Assembly (NCBI GenBank): GCA_019722365.1
Contig: JADFUC010000875.1
Span: 1 to 64,000 of the forward strand
Reading direction: 5' to 3'
DNA: 64,000 nt
DNA from: Lithospermum erythrorhizon
Lineage: Eukaryota > Streptophyta > Magnoliopsida > Boraginales > Boraginaceae
In this document: in pieces, positions 37,356 through 50,600 of the stretch
How the letters are laid out: every line of letters starts with the position of its first letter
Position numbering within the stretch: position 1 is the stretch's first letter
Translations under genes and position numbers: made by a program
Notes under the pieces: generated by a model
Database searches by the model: none
Seen by the model: only the letters and a program-made list of their open reading frames with translations
What the model was told of the DNA's origin: nothing

Positions 37356-40300
37356 TCAAGATGAATGAGTAGGATATCGCCACTGAACGTCGCCCCATGT
37401 GCTCTGCCCATCAGCGATCTCTTTAATCACAGATGCCACTTCATCCACATTGACGCGAATCTGCTGCTTACTGTCTCTCTCACGCACAGTCACTGAAGAA
37501 GTTGAATCCACTGTTATGGCAAAAGGCACCCCCAGTTCATCTGTTCTTGCATATTTCTTCCCTATTGTAGTACCTGCATGAGCACAATTTCATAAGTAAT
37601 AATCTTGCACCAAGCCATTCCTGAGTATATCAGGTCCCTCCATTCCTGATATATGACTATTTAAGCAAAAGTGGACAATCTATGAGACTATGACTATCAT
37701 ATTGAGAAGTTACCTATGACTATCTTGCGCAAAAATGAAGGAGAAAATAAGACACTTAATAGTGGCCACAAAAATCTTGAACATAATTGGCTAAATGCCA
37801 GCACAAATTACATTAACATGCTCCAATGCCTCTGAAGAGAGCTCCCGCCTAAGCGAGGTAAGGGGGTCGGATAGTATGCAGCCTTACCCCTGAGAGAACA
37901 GGGAGGCTGTTTCCGAATTTACCCAAGAGTGAAGTGCAAAATAACTCATAATTTTTATGGTTAGTTAATTACTTAAAGCACATTTATACAGCAATCAACA
38001 AGCACACACATTTAAGTTTGACCCTGTTCATGCATGAAAGGAAGAATGGGGGGTAGTTGTCCAGAGAATCTCACCTGTTATATCAATCTTGTACGAGAGG
38101 CCAGCAGCAGCCAATGACTTGGAAATGCTTTTGGCAACATCCTCATACTCTTGAGTTTGAACCAGTGGAAAGACAGTGCACTTGATAGGTGCCACCAATG
38201 GAGGAAAACGGAAAAAGTTCAATTGTTCATCCCCATCTTTACTAGGCCTGGAGTCGAAAGTATGCTCGTATAGGCAATAAATAATCCTCCCAATACCAAA
38301 AGATGGCTCAATTACTGATGGTGTAAAAACTCTCTGATGTTCTTTCTTTTTCTCCTTGGAAATTGATACCATGTTCTTCTTTATGATGACAGCCTTGTCG
38401 AGAGTGCAGACCTGAAATTCTGCCTCCCCCTTCGTCTCCAGGATTTCTTTCATCTCCATAGCTTCTTTTTCCCCCATAGCCTATGTACAATAGCAAATCA
38501 AAGCGTACATCATATCATAAATAAACATCTCCCTACCATCTTGTACAAAAACACTAGGAACAGTTGGCTCGGGGAGATTATAACTATTCAATACATCTAT
38601 AATCATCTTATGAAGTAATCTTTGGTAACCCTTTCCAGAAAGAAATAGCAATCTCATTACAAGTTAAATACTTAATTATATCGATTATATCTATCTTAAG
38701 AATTTTAAAGAGTTATTATACAACTACACCATCCTACAAAGAACAATCCTGCTTAAAGGAATTCCTTTTTGCCCAAAGAAGGAGAGAAGAAATGAGAGAT
38801 TTCTATTCTGTACTGCACATAAATAATAATAACAAACGATTTTGTAACATTTTATATGATAAGGGATCTACCTCCAACGCTTCAACAATCTTCTTTTGGG
38901 AACCCTTGAATGCCAAGCCCAGTTCCTTCTTCACCGTAGCTATGACAAGTTTCTGGATGAAATAGAAGAAAGATGAGTAAAAAAAAAGTCCAAATTAGTA
39001 TAGAAACTTGAAACAGCTCATAGAGAGCAGGAAACCTCGACTTCTTTGGGTTCTGCATATTTTTCATGCGCCACAAGGGGTACTCCACTTTTATCCTGTG
39101 GATGAATGGAAATAATATTTTACTAATCCAAGTTATTGTTCTAATTCCAGTTCAAGTTTTCATTCAGATAAGAACCAAATAAATCTCACTGTGTGAGCAT
39201 TCAAGTCAAATGCAGATCGATCAGCAATGCCAACACACTCAATCCACCCATAAGAACACTCTATCTCAGCATCCCAACAATCAGCAGCATAGTGAGCCAT
39301 TTCATTAGCAAGATGTTGACGAAATCTTAATTTTTTATTGTTGATACCAAGAGAAGTTAAGAACAGATAAACTCGTCCTATGAAGTACCCAAGTGTCTCA
39401 TTGTTGACAGTTCCCTGAGAAATAAATGACAAAAAAGTTGCAATAAAACTTTACTCAAGTAAATAATGAGAAGTAAATGTGTTAGCCCCTAACCAAACCT
39501 CAGAAACTGCTTGACCCAAAGCCATTTTAGTTTCTGATTTTCCAGACGCCTGATCTTCCCTCGGGAACATCAGAATCTCTAGCTTTGCAACATCCGAAAA
39601 TTTTGGATGAGATTTGTCTTCAGGATCCACAAAATGCTCAATCTCAATAATTCCGCACTCTCAAGGGAGACACCTTAGCGTGGAAGTCAATTAAATACAA
39701 TGACAAAACTGAGTTTTATCCATTGCCGGACAACAGTTTAAGTTGCATGAAATTCCATTATGTAAGATAGGAATATCCAATTCAGTTAAATATCCAATTC
39801 AGTTAAATATCTTTTTCTGCTGCTAAAAGATGATCGGTTTCACATTATTTGACCGACAGAGAGTTTCTCAATAAGATGTAGGTCCATACCTCATTCCTAA
39901 AAGCCTGACCAATTTGTGCAGCAGCAAATGGGAGCTTATTTCCATTGTAGTAGTACAAGTCCTTGAAATTCACAAAAATCCCTTGAGCTGTCTCAGGGCG
40001 CATGTAACTGCCAGAGATTACAAATTAATGCTAAGGAATGGTTATGAGTTCAAAAAGTGGGTTGGCAAGTTCTAGTATAATTTAAGTATAAGAAAGCTTA
40101 CCCAGGAGTCAAACCAGAAGGTCCAATCGAGGTTTGAAACATTAAATTAAATGGATATGGGGCTGAGAGAGAATTATTGGTATCTGGAGCAGTAATGCCA
40201 TATTCATTGATCTTCGCCCCTAATTCTTCAGGTAAAAGGTCATCTAGGACTGCAAGAACATGCTTATACTCTGCTGCCTTCTCTGCTGGAAGGTTAGGAT

Positions 40301-42539
40301 CTTTCTCAACCTTCTCTTTGCAGAAATCCTTGACTAGATGATCAGCACGAAAGCAGGTTCCAGTCTTTTCATCCTTCACCATAAGATCAGTGAACTTCTC
40401 AACGTGACCAGAAGCCTTGAGCACAACTTCCGGAGTAACACATGGACAATCAACCTCCAGCATGTTCTCTTCCAGAACAAAATGCTGAATAATATAATTG
40501 ATACGTCAGCAGACAAAAAAATATATGTATTCTTATAAAATGCACATTATCATAAACAATCACATGAGGTCAACCAGAAGCTATGGTAATGAACAATAAC
40601 AACCAAGCCAAAATGATGGCACTTTCCAGAAATAAACATGATAGCAGGATGAACTGAAACGAGGACCTCACAACTGATTTTTTCAGCAACCCCTTACAGG
40701 GATTTGACATTCGTATGTTAGATTAAAAAAAAAAACTGTAATCGTGTATGATATACATGACAACTTCAAAAGAACGGAAGTTCCAACATTAAGCAAGAAT
40801 CATGTCATATACCAGCAACGGTATGATTCAGAACATTCAATTTGACGAAACCGAAAACAACTACTCCCCCTATTTCAATAAAACAAGCTAGGTTATTTAT
40901 TTATTTTTAACATGCTAATCTTAAATCCGAAACTCTAGTTAGTTTTGTTATTTTAGTATACGATGCAAGTTAATTTAGTCACAACTCACAACCTTCTAAA
41001 CAAAGTTCGTTGACCAATCAAAATCATCAAGCTCATTCAAATTAAAACCGACAGAGAACTAAATCACTAACAAAATTGTGGCAAATGAATACTACCTACT
41101 TTCCAATTTAAATGTCAAATTTATAATTCCTCTCAAATGTAACAACACATTGAAATATCAGAGTAACCTAATGGAAACCTAAAATTAATACACCTCCCAT
41201 TGTCAAAATTAACAACAAAATTAATAAACTTTGTAGCCTGAATGACACACACACTTTTGGTTTGAATCAAAATTATCAAGGTTTGAATCAAAATTACCAT
41301 GTTAATAGTATAAATTAGAGTAAAATACTATGGAGTATCATTTAATATATTTTCACTATATATTATAAAACATATACAACAATGTTTCCAAAATGTAAAA
41401 CCCAACAATCAAAATTCAAAACTGACCAAAATTAACGAACTTTGTAGCCTTATTTGACACATAAATTCGGGTCTGAATCGAAACTAATTACCATGTTAAT
41501 ATTAAATCACATTAAAGATACCATCTTTTGATTTGTGACAAATGGGAAATTTATGGAAACTCCAATTCGTATTTTACACAAAAAATATTCAACTCTGAAA
41601 TGTAAAAACCCAACAAACAATTTTATCGGGATGGAGGAAGTATAAGAAGATTTGTAGTCATGTTTGAATCAAAATTACTATACAAAAATACTCCACTCCA
41701 AATTGTATAAACCCAACAACCAAAATCTAAAATTGGACAATAATTTTGGGACAAAATTATCCAACCTGCCGCCAAAACGCTAGGACATTGGATTTAACAG
41801 CGCCACCAGGTGGGTTATAGTCAATAAAAGCCAGCAACAGCACGGTAAATATTGACCAATATTTTGATATATCTTCACTAAATATTATACAAATATACGA
41901 AAATATTTGGTTACAAAAAAAAACCTAACGACCAAAATAAGTTGGCTCCCAAAACACTATACAACATATATATAAACAATATGTAATTCCAAAATGAAAA
42001 AAACCCAACCACCAAAACAATAAAATACTTAGCTCCAAATTGTAAAAAACCCAACCACCAAAACAATAAAATACTTAGCTCGAAATTGTAAAAACCCAAT
42101 AATAATTCAAAACTAGACAATCAATTTGGGACAAAATCATAAAACTAGCATATACAAAAATACTTAGCTCCAAACTGTAAAAACCCAACAACAAAAACTC
42201 AAAACTGGACAATCAATTTGGGACAAAAGTAACATATGAGCCAACCTGACGCCAGAACGCTAGGACATTGGATTTAACAGCGCAGCCAGGTGGTCCATAG
42301 TCATAAAGTCCAGCAACCCCACGGTAGATCTTGAAGGATGGGATGTAGAAGAGGCGGCGCTCGAGCGTGTTCACGACGGCTTGCCGGAGAGCTTCACGGT
42401 TGCGTGCTTCTTCTGCGGCGGCGGCCATTGTTATTGTTTTGCGATGAGGTTCGGACAAGACTGGGAGGTGATGATAAAACCTTAAAATGGACAGCTCAGA
42501 TTGTTTGATTAAGCTTACGTGTAGGGATCTCATTAACAA
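37356..42539 (-). CDS. GLYRS: glycyl-tRNA synthetase, nine exons, motif 2 damaged
   Basis: This class II synthetase charges tRNA-Gly. Exons: 42539-42246, 40484-40102, 40007-39890, 39673 or 39657-39499, 39414-39190, 39095-39036, 38952-38872, 38480-38075, 37573-37356, all with GT-AG borders. Visible landmarks are [91 protein letters not shown] (motif 3) and an anticodon-binding domain with [16 protein letters not shown]. Two starts are possible: Met at 42539, giving a basic presequence-like N-terminus ([13 protein letters not shown]), and Met at 42428 ([14 protein letters not shown]), suggesting organelle and cytosolic forms. No WHEP domain is encoded. In exon 4, the segment after FRNE (normally SPRQGLLRVREFTLAEIEHF) is deleted: from the usual acceptor it frameshifts to a stop. 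An internal AG restores frame as CGIIEIEHF (647 residues in total). Catalytic activity is doubtful, so it may be a young pseudogene. Confidence 0.88.
37845..37930. mobile_element. SINE-like fragment in GlyRS intron 8
   Basis: GCCTAAGCGAGGTAAGGGGG, GCAGCCTTACCCCTGAGAGA and GGGAGGCTGTTTCCGAATTT resemble a block seen in dispersed short plant repeats, related to the fragment at 27478-27555. No Pol III boxes or poly(A) end were identified. Confidence 0.4.
40864..41640. mobile_element. Stowaway/mariner-like TIR element in GlyRS intron 1
   Basis: The left end CTCCCCCTATTTCAATAAAA and the reverse complement of the right end (CTTCCTCCATCCCGATAAAA) match, each flanked by TA (40862-40863, 41641-41642). 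At about 780 bp it is long for a MITE; the interior is AT-rich and non-coding. The ends fit the Stowaway type, but the pair could also be two different partial copies. Confidence 0.45.
41761..41860 (-). pseudogene. duplicated fragment of GlyRS exon 1 inside intron 1
   Basis: CGCTAGGACATTGGATTTAA and the surrounding ~95 bp match the 3' half of exon 1 (42241-42340), including the donor-side CAACCTG. Changes include a lost codon frame and CCAATATTTTG replacing conserved sequence after CACGGTAAAT. Intron sequence next to it (ACAATAATTTTGGGACAAAA) is also duplicated, so a genomic segment, not a transcript, was copied. Confidence 0.8.
41940..42240. repeat. short tandem repeats in GlyRS intron 1
   Basis: ACCACCAAAACAATAAAATACTTAGCTC...AAATTGTAAAAA is repeated about every 48 bp near 42010 and 42058, with further partial copies of TACTTAGCTCCAAACTGTAA and GGACAATCAATTTGGGACAA up to the exon 1 donor. 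They appear to be part of the same local duplications that copied exon 1. Confidence 0.7.
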
Positions 42540-43113
42540 ATAACAAATGTTTATGTGGCTTTTATGTTTTTAGGGATGGTTTAAGAAGTGGGGCTTCGAG
42601 CAATTATCAGTTATTCGATTGGTTAGACCCAAACTTTATCAGTAAAACAATATTTTGTGTATGTTTGTAATTGACAAATTGTTTCTTGCTTTGGTTTTTA
42701 CATTTATAGTGTTGTTCGGGAGTGGAGGCGAAACGGGTATGGGTATTTATCGGTCTAGTGGACACTTTGCTCCCGGAGTCATATAACATTTAGGCTGATT
42801 TACGCTATCAGACAATATTTTATACTCAAGTCTGACTCGGTTAACCTTTGGATGAGTTCCAAGTCATATTTTCCGAGTTGAGTATAGGATGATTGTTGGA
42901 TTATCCGTTCACGACACTAGCAATAATTATCATAAATAAATGTTACCTGTGCAGTGATTATTGGGAATACTGACAAGTTATCCAAGTACAAAGTGATACT
43001 CATTCGTAAATTTTGTAAGTAAAATGGAATTAATATTAGAGTACATTAACGTGTTACGCTTTTGATAAATACATGCTTCTTTGAACTCAAATAATTTGGC
43101 ATATTATCTTAAA
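42540..43113. other. intergenic region upstream of GlyRS
   Basis: This should contain the GlyRS promoter and leader (transcribed leftwards). No other gene is seen. The minus open frame at 42607-42789 has no recognisable domain. Confidence 0.35.
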
Positions 43114-43259
43114 TGGCGCGAGTAGGCTAAGACGTTGTATTTAACAAAGCAACAATGTGGACCATAATAAAATATTCCACTAACACCACGACATATATTG
43201 AATAATGGGATGTAGAATGAAGGCAGGCTCGGTGGAGGATGTTGAAGTCACAGGGCTTT
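43114..43259 (-). pseudogene. decayed upstream copy of GlyRS exon 1
   Basis: Matches to exon 1 in order: GGCTAAGACGTTGTATTTAA, TGTGGACCATA, CACCACGACATATATTGAA, TGGGATGTAGAATGAAGGCA and GGCTCGG. The copy is more diverged than the one in intron 1 and has indels. It lies about 0.6 kb upstream of the intact exon, on the same strand. Confidence 0.75.
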
Positions 43260-44646
43260 TAAATCAGACAGCAGCTTGTCCAGGTAGAAAGCCTTCGTCG
43301 TTCAATTGATTATTGAGCCATACTTGAGTAAAAAAATTAAGTATCGAGAAACACGTGGTTCTATTTTTCATATTAGAGTTTAATGCATCCTTGAAACTAG
43401 AACATGTCCATTTTCCTCTCTCATAGCCATGCCAAATACTGATCTCTCTTATCATTTCAAAATAAATGTGATTGCACATATTGGAAGAACAATTTATACA
43501 TAAATTGTAAATTGAACAATTATTCAATATATGATTAAAAGTATCTTATATGAGAAAATTGTAATTATAAATTGAACAATTTTTCAATATACGATTAAAA
43601 GTATCTTATATGAGAAAATTGTAATGGAAACTAATGCGGAAAAGACATACATAGCATCAAATGACATGCAACTTGGTTCTATTTTTCACATCGCAAACAA
43701 TCAATATATCAAAGCCTTAAATTACATTGGCGATGTATATATTAAAGTAAATATAAGTTCATTGAACTGAAAAGGAAAAAGAATGAATTAAACCATCCAA
43801 CGATGATGGATGAAGATAGAAAATAAGAGAGTGATAATATGTGTAAGTAGCAAGTTCTTGTTGTCATTTCGATAAAGCGATGAAGTGTGTTTTTTGTTGG
43901 AGTTTCTTTTATATTTTATTGTTTTATTGATTTCTTAAGTCTAATCAAATTGACACACATCCTACATTTACAAATTTCACATCTCAATGGCGCTCCCTTC
44001 GTAAAATCCTCTATTGTCATTTGGTTTTGTTTCAAAGCCACCGCGATCACTATTAACAACCATTTTTTTACTTTCACTGTTTCATTACTCTCTTTGTTCC
44101 AAAAATATTGTGCAATCCGACCTTCAATAGTCCAAATTAGCAAACTCGACTATTTGATTTACCAAAACGTTGACTTCGTGAACCCTAATTGCAAAATATG
44201 TTAGCTGAATTATCAATTAACTAAAAACAATCAAACACATACCTCTTATTCAAAATTTGTCTTAAAATACAATTAGTAATGAAATAGTATCTAAATCACA
44301 GGTATACTAATGGAATAATTGATTTCCTTCTATTTTGATTGAAAAATTAATGAATGGCTAAAATTAACATCTAAGTTATATGACATGAAATTACTTATAT
44401 CATTTCAATATTATAAAAAGTTAATAACCACATTTAAAAACTAAATATATCATTCATATAATTTCTATATCAGAAATTCAGTCAACATCTGAATCTGGAA
44501 TCCACAATGAAGCCAAAATCATCTTTTTAACGTCCACATAATATGGTATAAATCCAACCACACCAAATACATTCAAATTCAGCTCTCATCTTAAAAACCC
44601 CGCTTTAATTACAAAATATAAATCCCCCCCTCACTAACATAAACCC
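43260..44646. other. intergenic region between GlyRS and VIM genes
   Basis: A 56-bp near-duplicate occurs at 43.50-43.63 kb (ATTGAACAATT(A/T)TTCAATAT, ATTAAAAGTATCTTATATGA twice). 44.4-44.65 kb should hold the VIM promoter; an ATATAAATC box lies about 30 bp before the ATG, too close to be certain. The open frame at 43887-44204 has no domain. Confidence 0.4.
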
Positions 44647-47600
44647 ATGGCGCACGTTAGCCTCATCCCCCTCCCTCTAGATTCAGACGGAGTGTGTATG
44701 GTATGTAAAACGACGCCGTCTGAAGAAACCACTCTCACGTGTGTCACGTGCGCTACTCCATGGCACGTGGCTTGTCTTAAATCGCTTCCCGAAACCCTAG
44801 CCTTTGCGTTGAAGTTTGAATGTCCTGATTGCTCCGGCGAAGGTGGTGGTGCTCCGGTGGCGGAAGGAGGTGAGCTGCTCAAAATGATAAATAATTTTTT
44901 TGTCGTTTTCTTTTAATTGATGTTTTTTGTTTAATTGACATCTTTTCTTGACGTTTTCGTATGGTTAATTTACTACTAACTCAAATTTGTTTTAAATGAC
45001 GTTTTTTTCCGTGTTAAGATTGATCAATAATTAATTTTTAGTTATACTATGAAAAATTATAATGAAGTAATTTTGTTAAAATATTTAAAGACATATGGGG
45101 TGCTATCAAATTTATATTTATTAGAATTAATAGTCAAAATTAATTGATGGTCAAATATCGAAAAAAAATGGAATTGTTAATGAAAATGAATTGAAGATAG
45201 TAATTAGTTTAGTATTACTTGTTAGAATTGTTAACTCAATAATTTCAAGTTTATAATAAATTGATAAAATTCAATTTTTTATTTATTTATAATTTATCCT
45301 TGTTATATAAATGTATAATTCATTTTTTATATAAAATAATCTATCCATATGTTGTCATTGTAAAAATATTTTTTCAATATGAAGTATAATTAAGTCTTAT
45401 CAGTATATTAGAATATAACAGTAATTTTCATATGCCACTCTGATTGGTTTTATAAGTTATCATTGTTAAATATGTTATTATACAAATATAATTGTACTTC
45501 ATATGAAATATAATTAAGGATATGACGGTAAATTTGATATGCAGCTCCAACGGTGGTGGGTGGAGCTGAAGGTGAGTTGATGAGGAGGGTGAGGGAGATC
45601 GAGGCAGATTCGGGGTTGAGTGAGGCGGAGAAGGCGAAAAGGAGGCAGGAGTTGTTGGGTGGTAAAGGGAAAGCGAAAATGGAGGACGAAGATGAAGAAG
45701 GGGAGGAGAAGGAGTATGATGTGTTGAAGGTCCTTCATGAGAGTTTCAAGTGTTGCTTCTGTATGCAGCTCCCTGAGAGGCCTGTCACGGTATGTGATAA
45801 TTTTATCTATTTATTATCGTATACTTTTGAATTTTGATTTTTGAAGTTTTAATTTTGAACTCCAATGTGATGTTTTTATATATATTTATAATGTTTTGGT
45901 GAAAGTTTATGAAAAGATGGTATTTTTAATGTACTTTATTCTTTATGAGAGCTTCAAATGTTCCCTGTGTATGCAGTTTCCTTAGAAGCCTGTCATGGTA
46001 TTTTATGTTCCCTCAATTTTATTGTCATTTCAAAAAGATTGGATAATTTTGAATTTTGATGTTGAGTTATTAATATTTGAAATCAAATGTAGTATTATTG
46101 TATGTGTTGTATAACAATTGATGAAAATATATGAGAAGATCGTATTTTTAATGTAATTTATCATCAATATGATAATTTTGATTCAAATCATGACATTTCA
46201 TTGTCACTTCAAAAAACATTGTATGGTTTTCAGTTTTGATGGTTGTTTTGTAAAAATTTGAATCTAAATATATGTGTATATGTTATTATATTATTTGGTG
46301 AAATATATATGAAAGAATAGTATTTTAATGTATTTTATTACATATGTAATCTTGATTGATTATATATGTTGTGTGTGTGTATATATATATAATTTTAATG
46401 TATTTTTATTACGTAATTTACTATTAACATGATAATTTGGATTCAAAATATCATTTAGGCTATGAAGATTGTTAATTTTGACTATTGAAAATAAAAATGA
46501 ACATTATTTTTGGGATTAAGGTAGTATTTGTATATATGCATACATGAACACATCATTTCCATTTATTATGAGCATACTAAGAGAAGTCTGAGTTTATTTA
46601 AGAGTTGGATACAATTATCTGCAGTATGGTTTATTTAAGAGAAGTTTGATGAGATGATGCCTACTTTTATTTAAGCTCTTGTACTTGCCAAATTTATGGT
46701 TGTTGTGATGCATGTTTAAATGAAAATCTACACAGATTGATTATGTAACTGCATTCAATATTAGACTGAACATATGATTTTGAACTATCCAGAGTTCCAC
46801 TAATTTGAAAATTCCATATAAGATAACATCATTTATAACATATCTTGAGTAAAATATACCTCAAACCGTCAAAGTTGACCACTTTTTGAAATTTGAACTC
46901 AAATAACAAATCTATCATAAGATTTGAACTCAACATTTATAACAAATCTTGAGTAATATTTGGTGAAATATATAAAACATTTTTGCTTAAAGTGCTTTGA
47001 GAAGTGGATAGGCATGCATATGCTTAATATGAAACATTGCAACTCATGTTCATATTTTTTTGTTATCTCTATGTTTTTTAGACTCCTTGTGGCCACAATT
47101 TTTGCTTAAAGTGCTTTGAGAAGTGGATACGCCAAGGGAAGAATAGTTGTGCAAAATGCAGAAGTCATATACCCCCAGCAATGGCGACACGCCCACGGAT
47201 AAACCTTGCACTCGTTGACTCCATTAGACTGGCCAAGATGTCTAGGTCAATTACCTCTGGCAGCTGTCAAACAGCCTTCTTTCTGACACAAAACCTAAAC
47301 CAAGACCGGCCTGACACAGCATACACTACTGAACGAGCGAAGAAACCTGGGAAAGCCAATGCTAAGTGTGGGAGGATCTTTGTTACTGTGCCTGACGATC
47401 ATTTTGGACCAATCCCAGCAGAGAATGATCCTGAAAGAATGCAGGGTGTATTAGTTGGTGAGAGCTGGCCAGATCGTTTAACCTGCGCTCAGTGGGGGGT
47501 GCATCGTCCACCAGTTGCTGGAATTGCTGGCCAGTCAGAATATGGCGCTCAATCTATAGCTTTATCAGGAGGTTATGAGGATGATCAGGACCATGGAGAA

Positions 47601-50600
47601 TGGTTTCTGTACACAGGAAGGTATATCTTATCTGGAATATCAAAATATATACTTCGTATTTTTCTTTGCTAAGTATTTGTCTTTCATCCTGCTTGTTGCG
47701 TTAACTATCTTATTAAAGATGTTGATTGTCTTTCATCCTGCTTGTTGCATTAACTATATTATTAAAGATGTTGATATAATGAGTATCATTGTGTGTTCTC
47801 ACAAATTTATTTGTGTTGTCGACAGAAATAGCTTCTTCACCTGTTGTTTTATAAAGTAAATATTAAATAGTTTCAGACGTTCAGTTAACGTATTTGCACA
47901 ATATTTGAGTCAAAACTGCCCATCATGGTGCATCTTCCCCTTTCCAATGAGATAATTTCCTATTGCCCATAGATAATCTTGATATCTCCTACTTTCACAA
48001 GTCATTGATGCTCCAATATTCACTTTATAGTTTTATTTGTTTGAAGTTTGAACCCTTTTAGAACTTCCTTTATTTGAACCTTTATTTAAGACGTGTATTA
48101 CTCCCCCCATCCCAAATAGATTGTCAAGTTTCAATGCATTTTAATATATGAAGTTGACAATACTTTCGGGATGGAGGGAGTAATAATCTATCTCCTACAT
48201 GAGCACAGTTGTTTCTGTCTTTCCTGTCTTAATCTATTTGTTTTGTTATTCTACTTGTATTGCAAGCAGTGGAGGTAGAGATTTACAGGGAAATAAGAGA
48301 ACAAATAAAGAACAGTCAAAAGATCAAGAATTTACTTTGGCAAATCAGGCATTGCGTGTCAGCTGTATGAAAGGGTATCCCATTCGTGTGCTTAGGTATT
48401 TATTTTTCTCTTTAATTTGATCAAAACTGTTAATTTCCAGTTATATACCAGGACATGGTTTAACTTAATCTATCAGCTTACTAATTTAACTTTCTTGCTC
48501 ATGCAATGATTGAAGATCGTGCAAGGAGAAACGCTCGGTGTATGCCCCATTGGAGGGTAACCGTTATGATGGGATCTACCGAATAGAGAAATGCTGGAGG
48601 AAAGTAGGAATTCAGGTGAACAATTTCCCGAGTCCTGAATCCTGATGTGACTTTTGAGTTGAATCAATTTCCCTTCTACCTTTTAAGACGAGTTTGTTTT
48701 TACATATTTCAGTAGCGTTCTCATATCGTTCCTAGGTCAGAGTCAGTAACCTGTTGAACTCTCAAGTAGATTTCTAGTATAACAGCTATATTTCATGTCC
48801 TACTAATTTATTATCAGTTTATCAATGTTGTTGGTAACATCTTCTTTTGATACAACTCCAGCTAAGCAGTGATTGTTTCATGGGATTTGGAGTACCAAGT
48901 TTAATACTTGAAAGTTAGATTTCTGTCCTTTGTATTTATGACATGTTTGACATTGTAATTGTACACTCTTATTTAAGAAACGTAAAGGTATAAGAATAAA
49001 AGTGCTCTCTAGAAATGCATACACCTCAAAATTTCTTTTAGTAACTTTCTTTTTGTGTCGTAGGGCTTCAAGGTTTGCAGATATTTATTTATAAGATGTG
49101 ACAATGCACCTGCACCATGGACAAGGTCTGTATTTTTATAAATATGTTAGGACTTGTAAATATTATTACCCGTTTGATCACTATGACATTGGGTGCAGTG
49201 ATGAAAATGGGGATCAACCTAGACCCCTTCCGGACATTCCAGAGCTTGAAGATGCAGAAAATGTTTGCGAAAGAGAGGAAAGCCCGTCTTGGGATTTTGA
49301 TGTACGTGGAAGGCTGCCTTTTCATTTTCTTCTGCTGTGCACCTTTTGTTTTAATATTCTGCCTTGTGCCAGTCAAACTCTAGTGTTTCTTGAGAAATTT
49401 GACATAGCTTGGTTAAGAAACCTAACTGATTCTAGAAGTGTAAGGCATAAGCTATAAGTATAAAAATATCTCTCTCTCATAGGCCATAGCTCATTGCTTC
49501 CATATTTCGTTTGCAGTTTCTTGAAGCAACCTTTCTTTTTCAGTACTACTTAAAAAACCTGTGATTTTTCAGGTTGTATAGACCTACTCTTCTTCAAAAT
49601 GATGTGTGTTTATTCTCTCTCAGGAGGAAGAAGCTGTTTGGAAATGGAGAAAGGCACCTCCACGCAGCAAGAAAAAAGTTGTTCAAGTTAATCCTGAGGA
49701 TTTACAGAGGACAAGGGTAACTATAAGGAAAGTGCAGTATGTCTCGGCCAAGGAGAAACTTCTAAACGGTCTGTCAGAATTTCTAAACTTTCAGAGAACT
49801 AAAAGGAAGCTATAAATGCACAGTTCTGTTATATTTCCTTTCATTGAGATGATCTGTCGATTGTTTAGTTTTTTTATTACACCCCTTCATCAGGTTCTAT
49901 GAATATTGACATGATGATTTTCAGCAATAACTCGCTGTTAATGCAAAAAGATCAAATCATTCAATTTTCTCCTTGTTTGTTTGGTCAGATTGTTTGCTGA
50001 AATGTTGTAATAGATTAGGTTTTAACTGCTAGGCGAGCAATGTGAAAGTGGATATGTTGAGCTTTTTTAGTAAAAGATTCATGAGATTGTTCTTCTGTAT
50101 TTCACATCCACCTAAATGTCTACTTGCAGGATTCACCTGCCTTCTTTGCCATGAAGTGCTCACTCTACCACTGACAACGCCCTGTGCTCATAACTTCTGC
50201 AAATGTTGTCTGGAGAAGGCATTTGCGGGCCAATCATCAACAAAAGAGAGGACATGCCACAATGGTCGTAAACTCAGGGCACAGAAGATTGTGCTAAAAT
50301 GTCCCACATGTGACTACGACATATCCGAATTCCTACAAAATCCTCAGGTGAGGGGGTGAAGGCGTATTCTGGAAATCTTAGTTTATGTTATATGAATGTA
50401 TTTGCCAGGTCTCTATTGTTGGAAATTTAATTGTCTTCACAAACAATAGAGTAATTGGTTCTTTTATGTTGTAGGTTAACAGAGAGATTATGGGCGTCAT
50501 TGAAAAACTTCGAGAGTCCATAGCGAAAGACAAAATGGAGAGAGCTGCTGAAGAGGCAATGCTAACTAGTGAAACTATTCCTGAAAGCTCCAAGACAGAC

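Noticed and set aside
44616..44624. ATATAAATC as the VIM TATA box
   Set aside because: It lies about 30 bp before the ATG, which would put transcription start at or after the start codon.
49089..49376. Three overlapping frames in the VIM exon 6-7 region
   Set aside because: They read through introns; spliced exons 49064-49125 and 49199-49301 explain the sequence.
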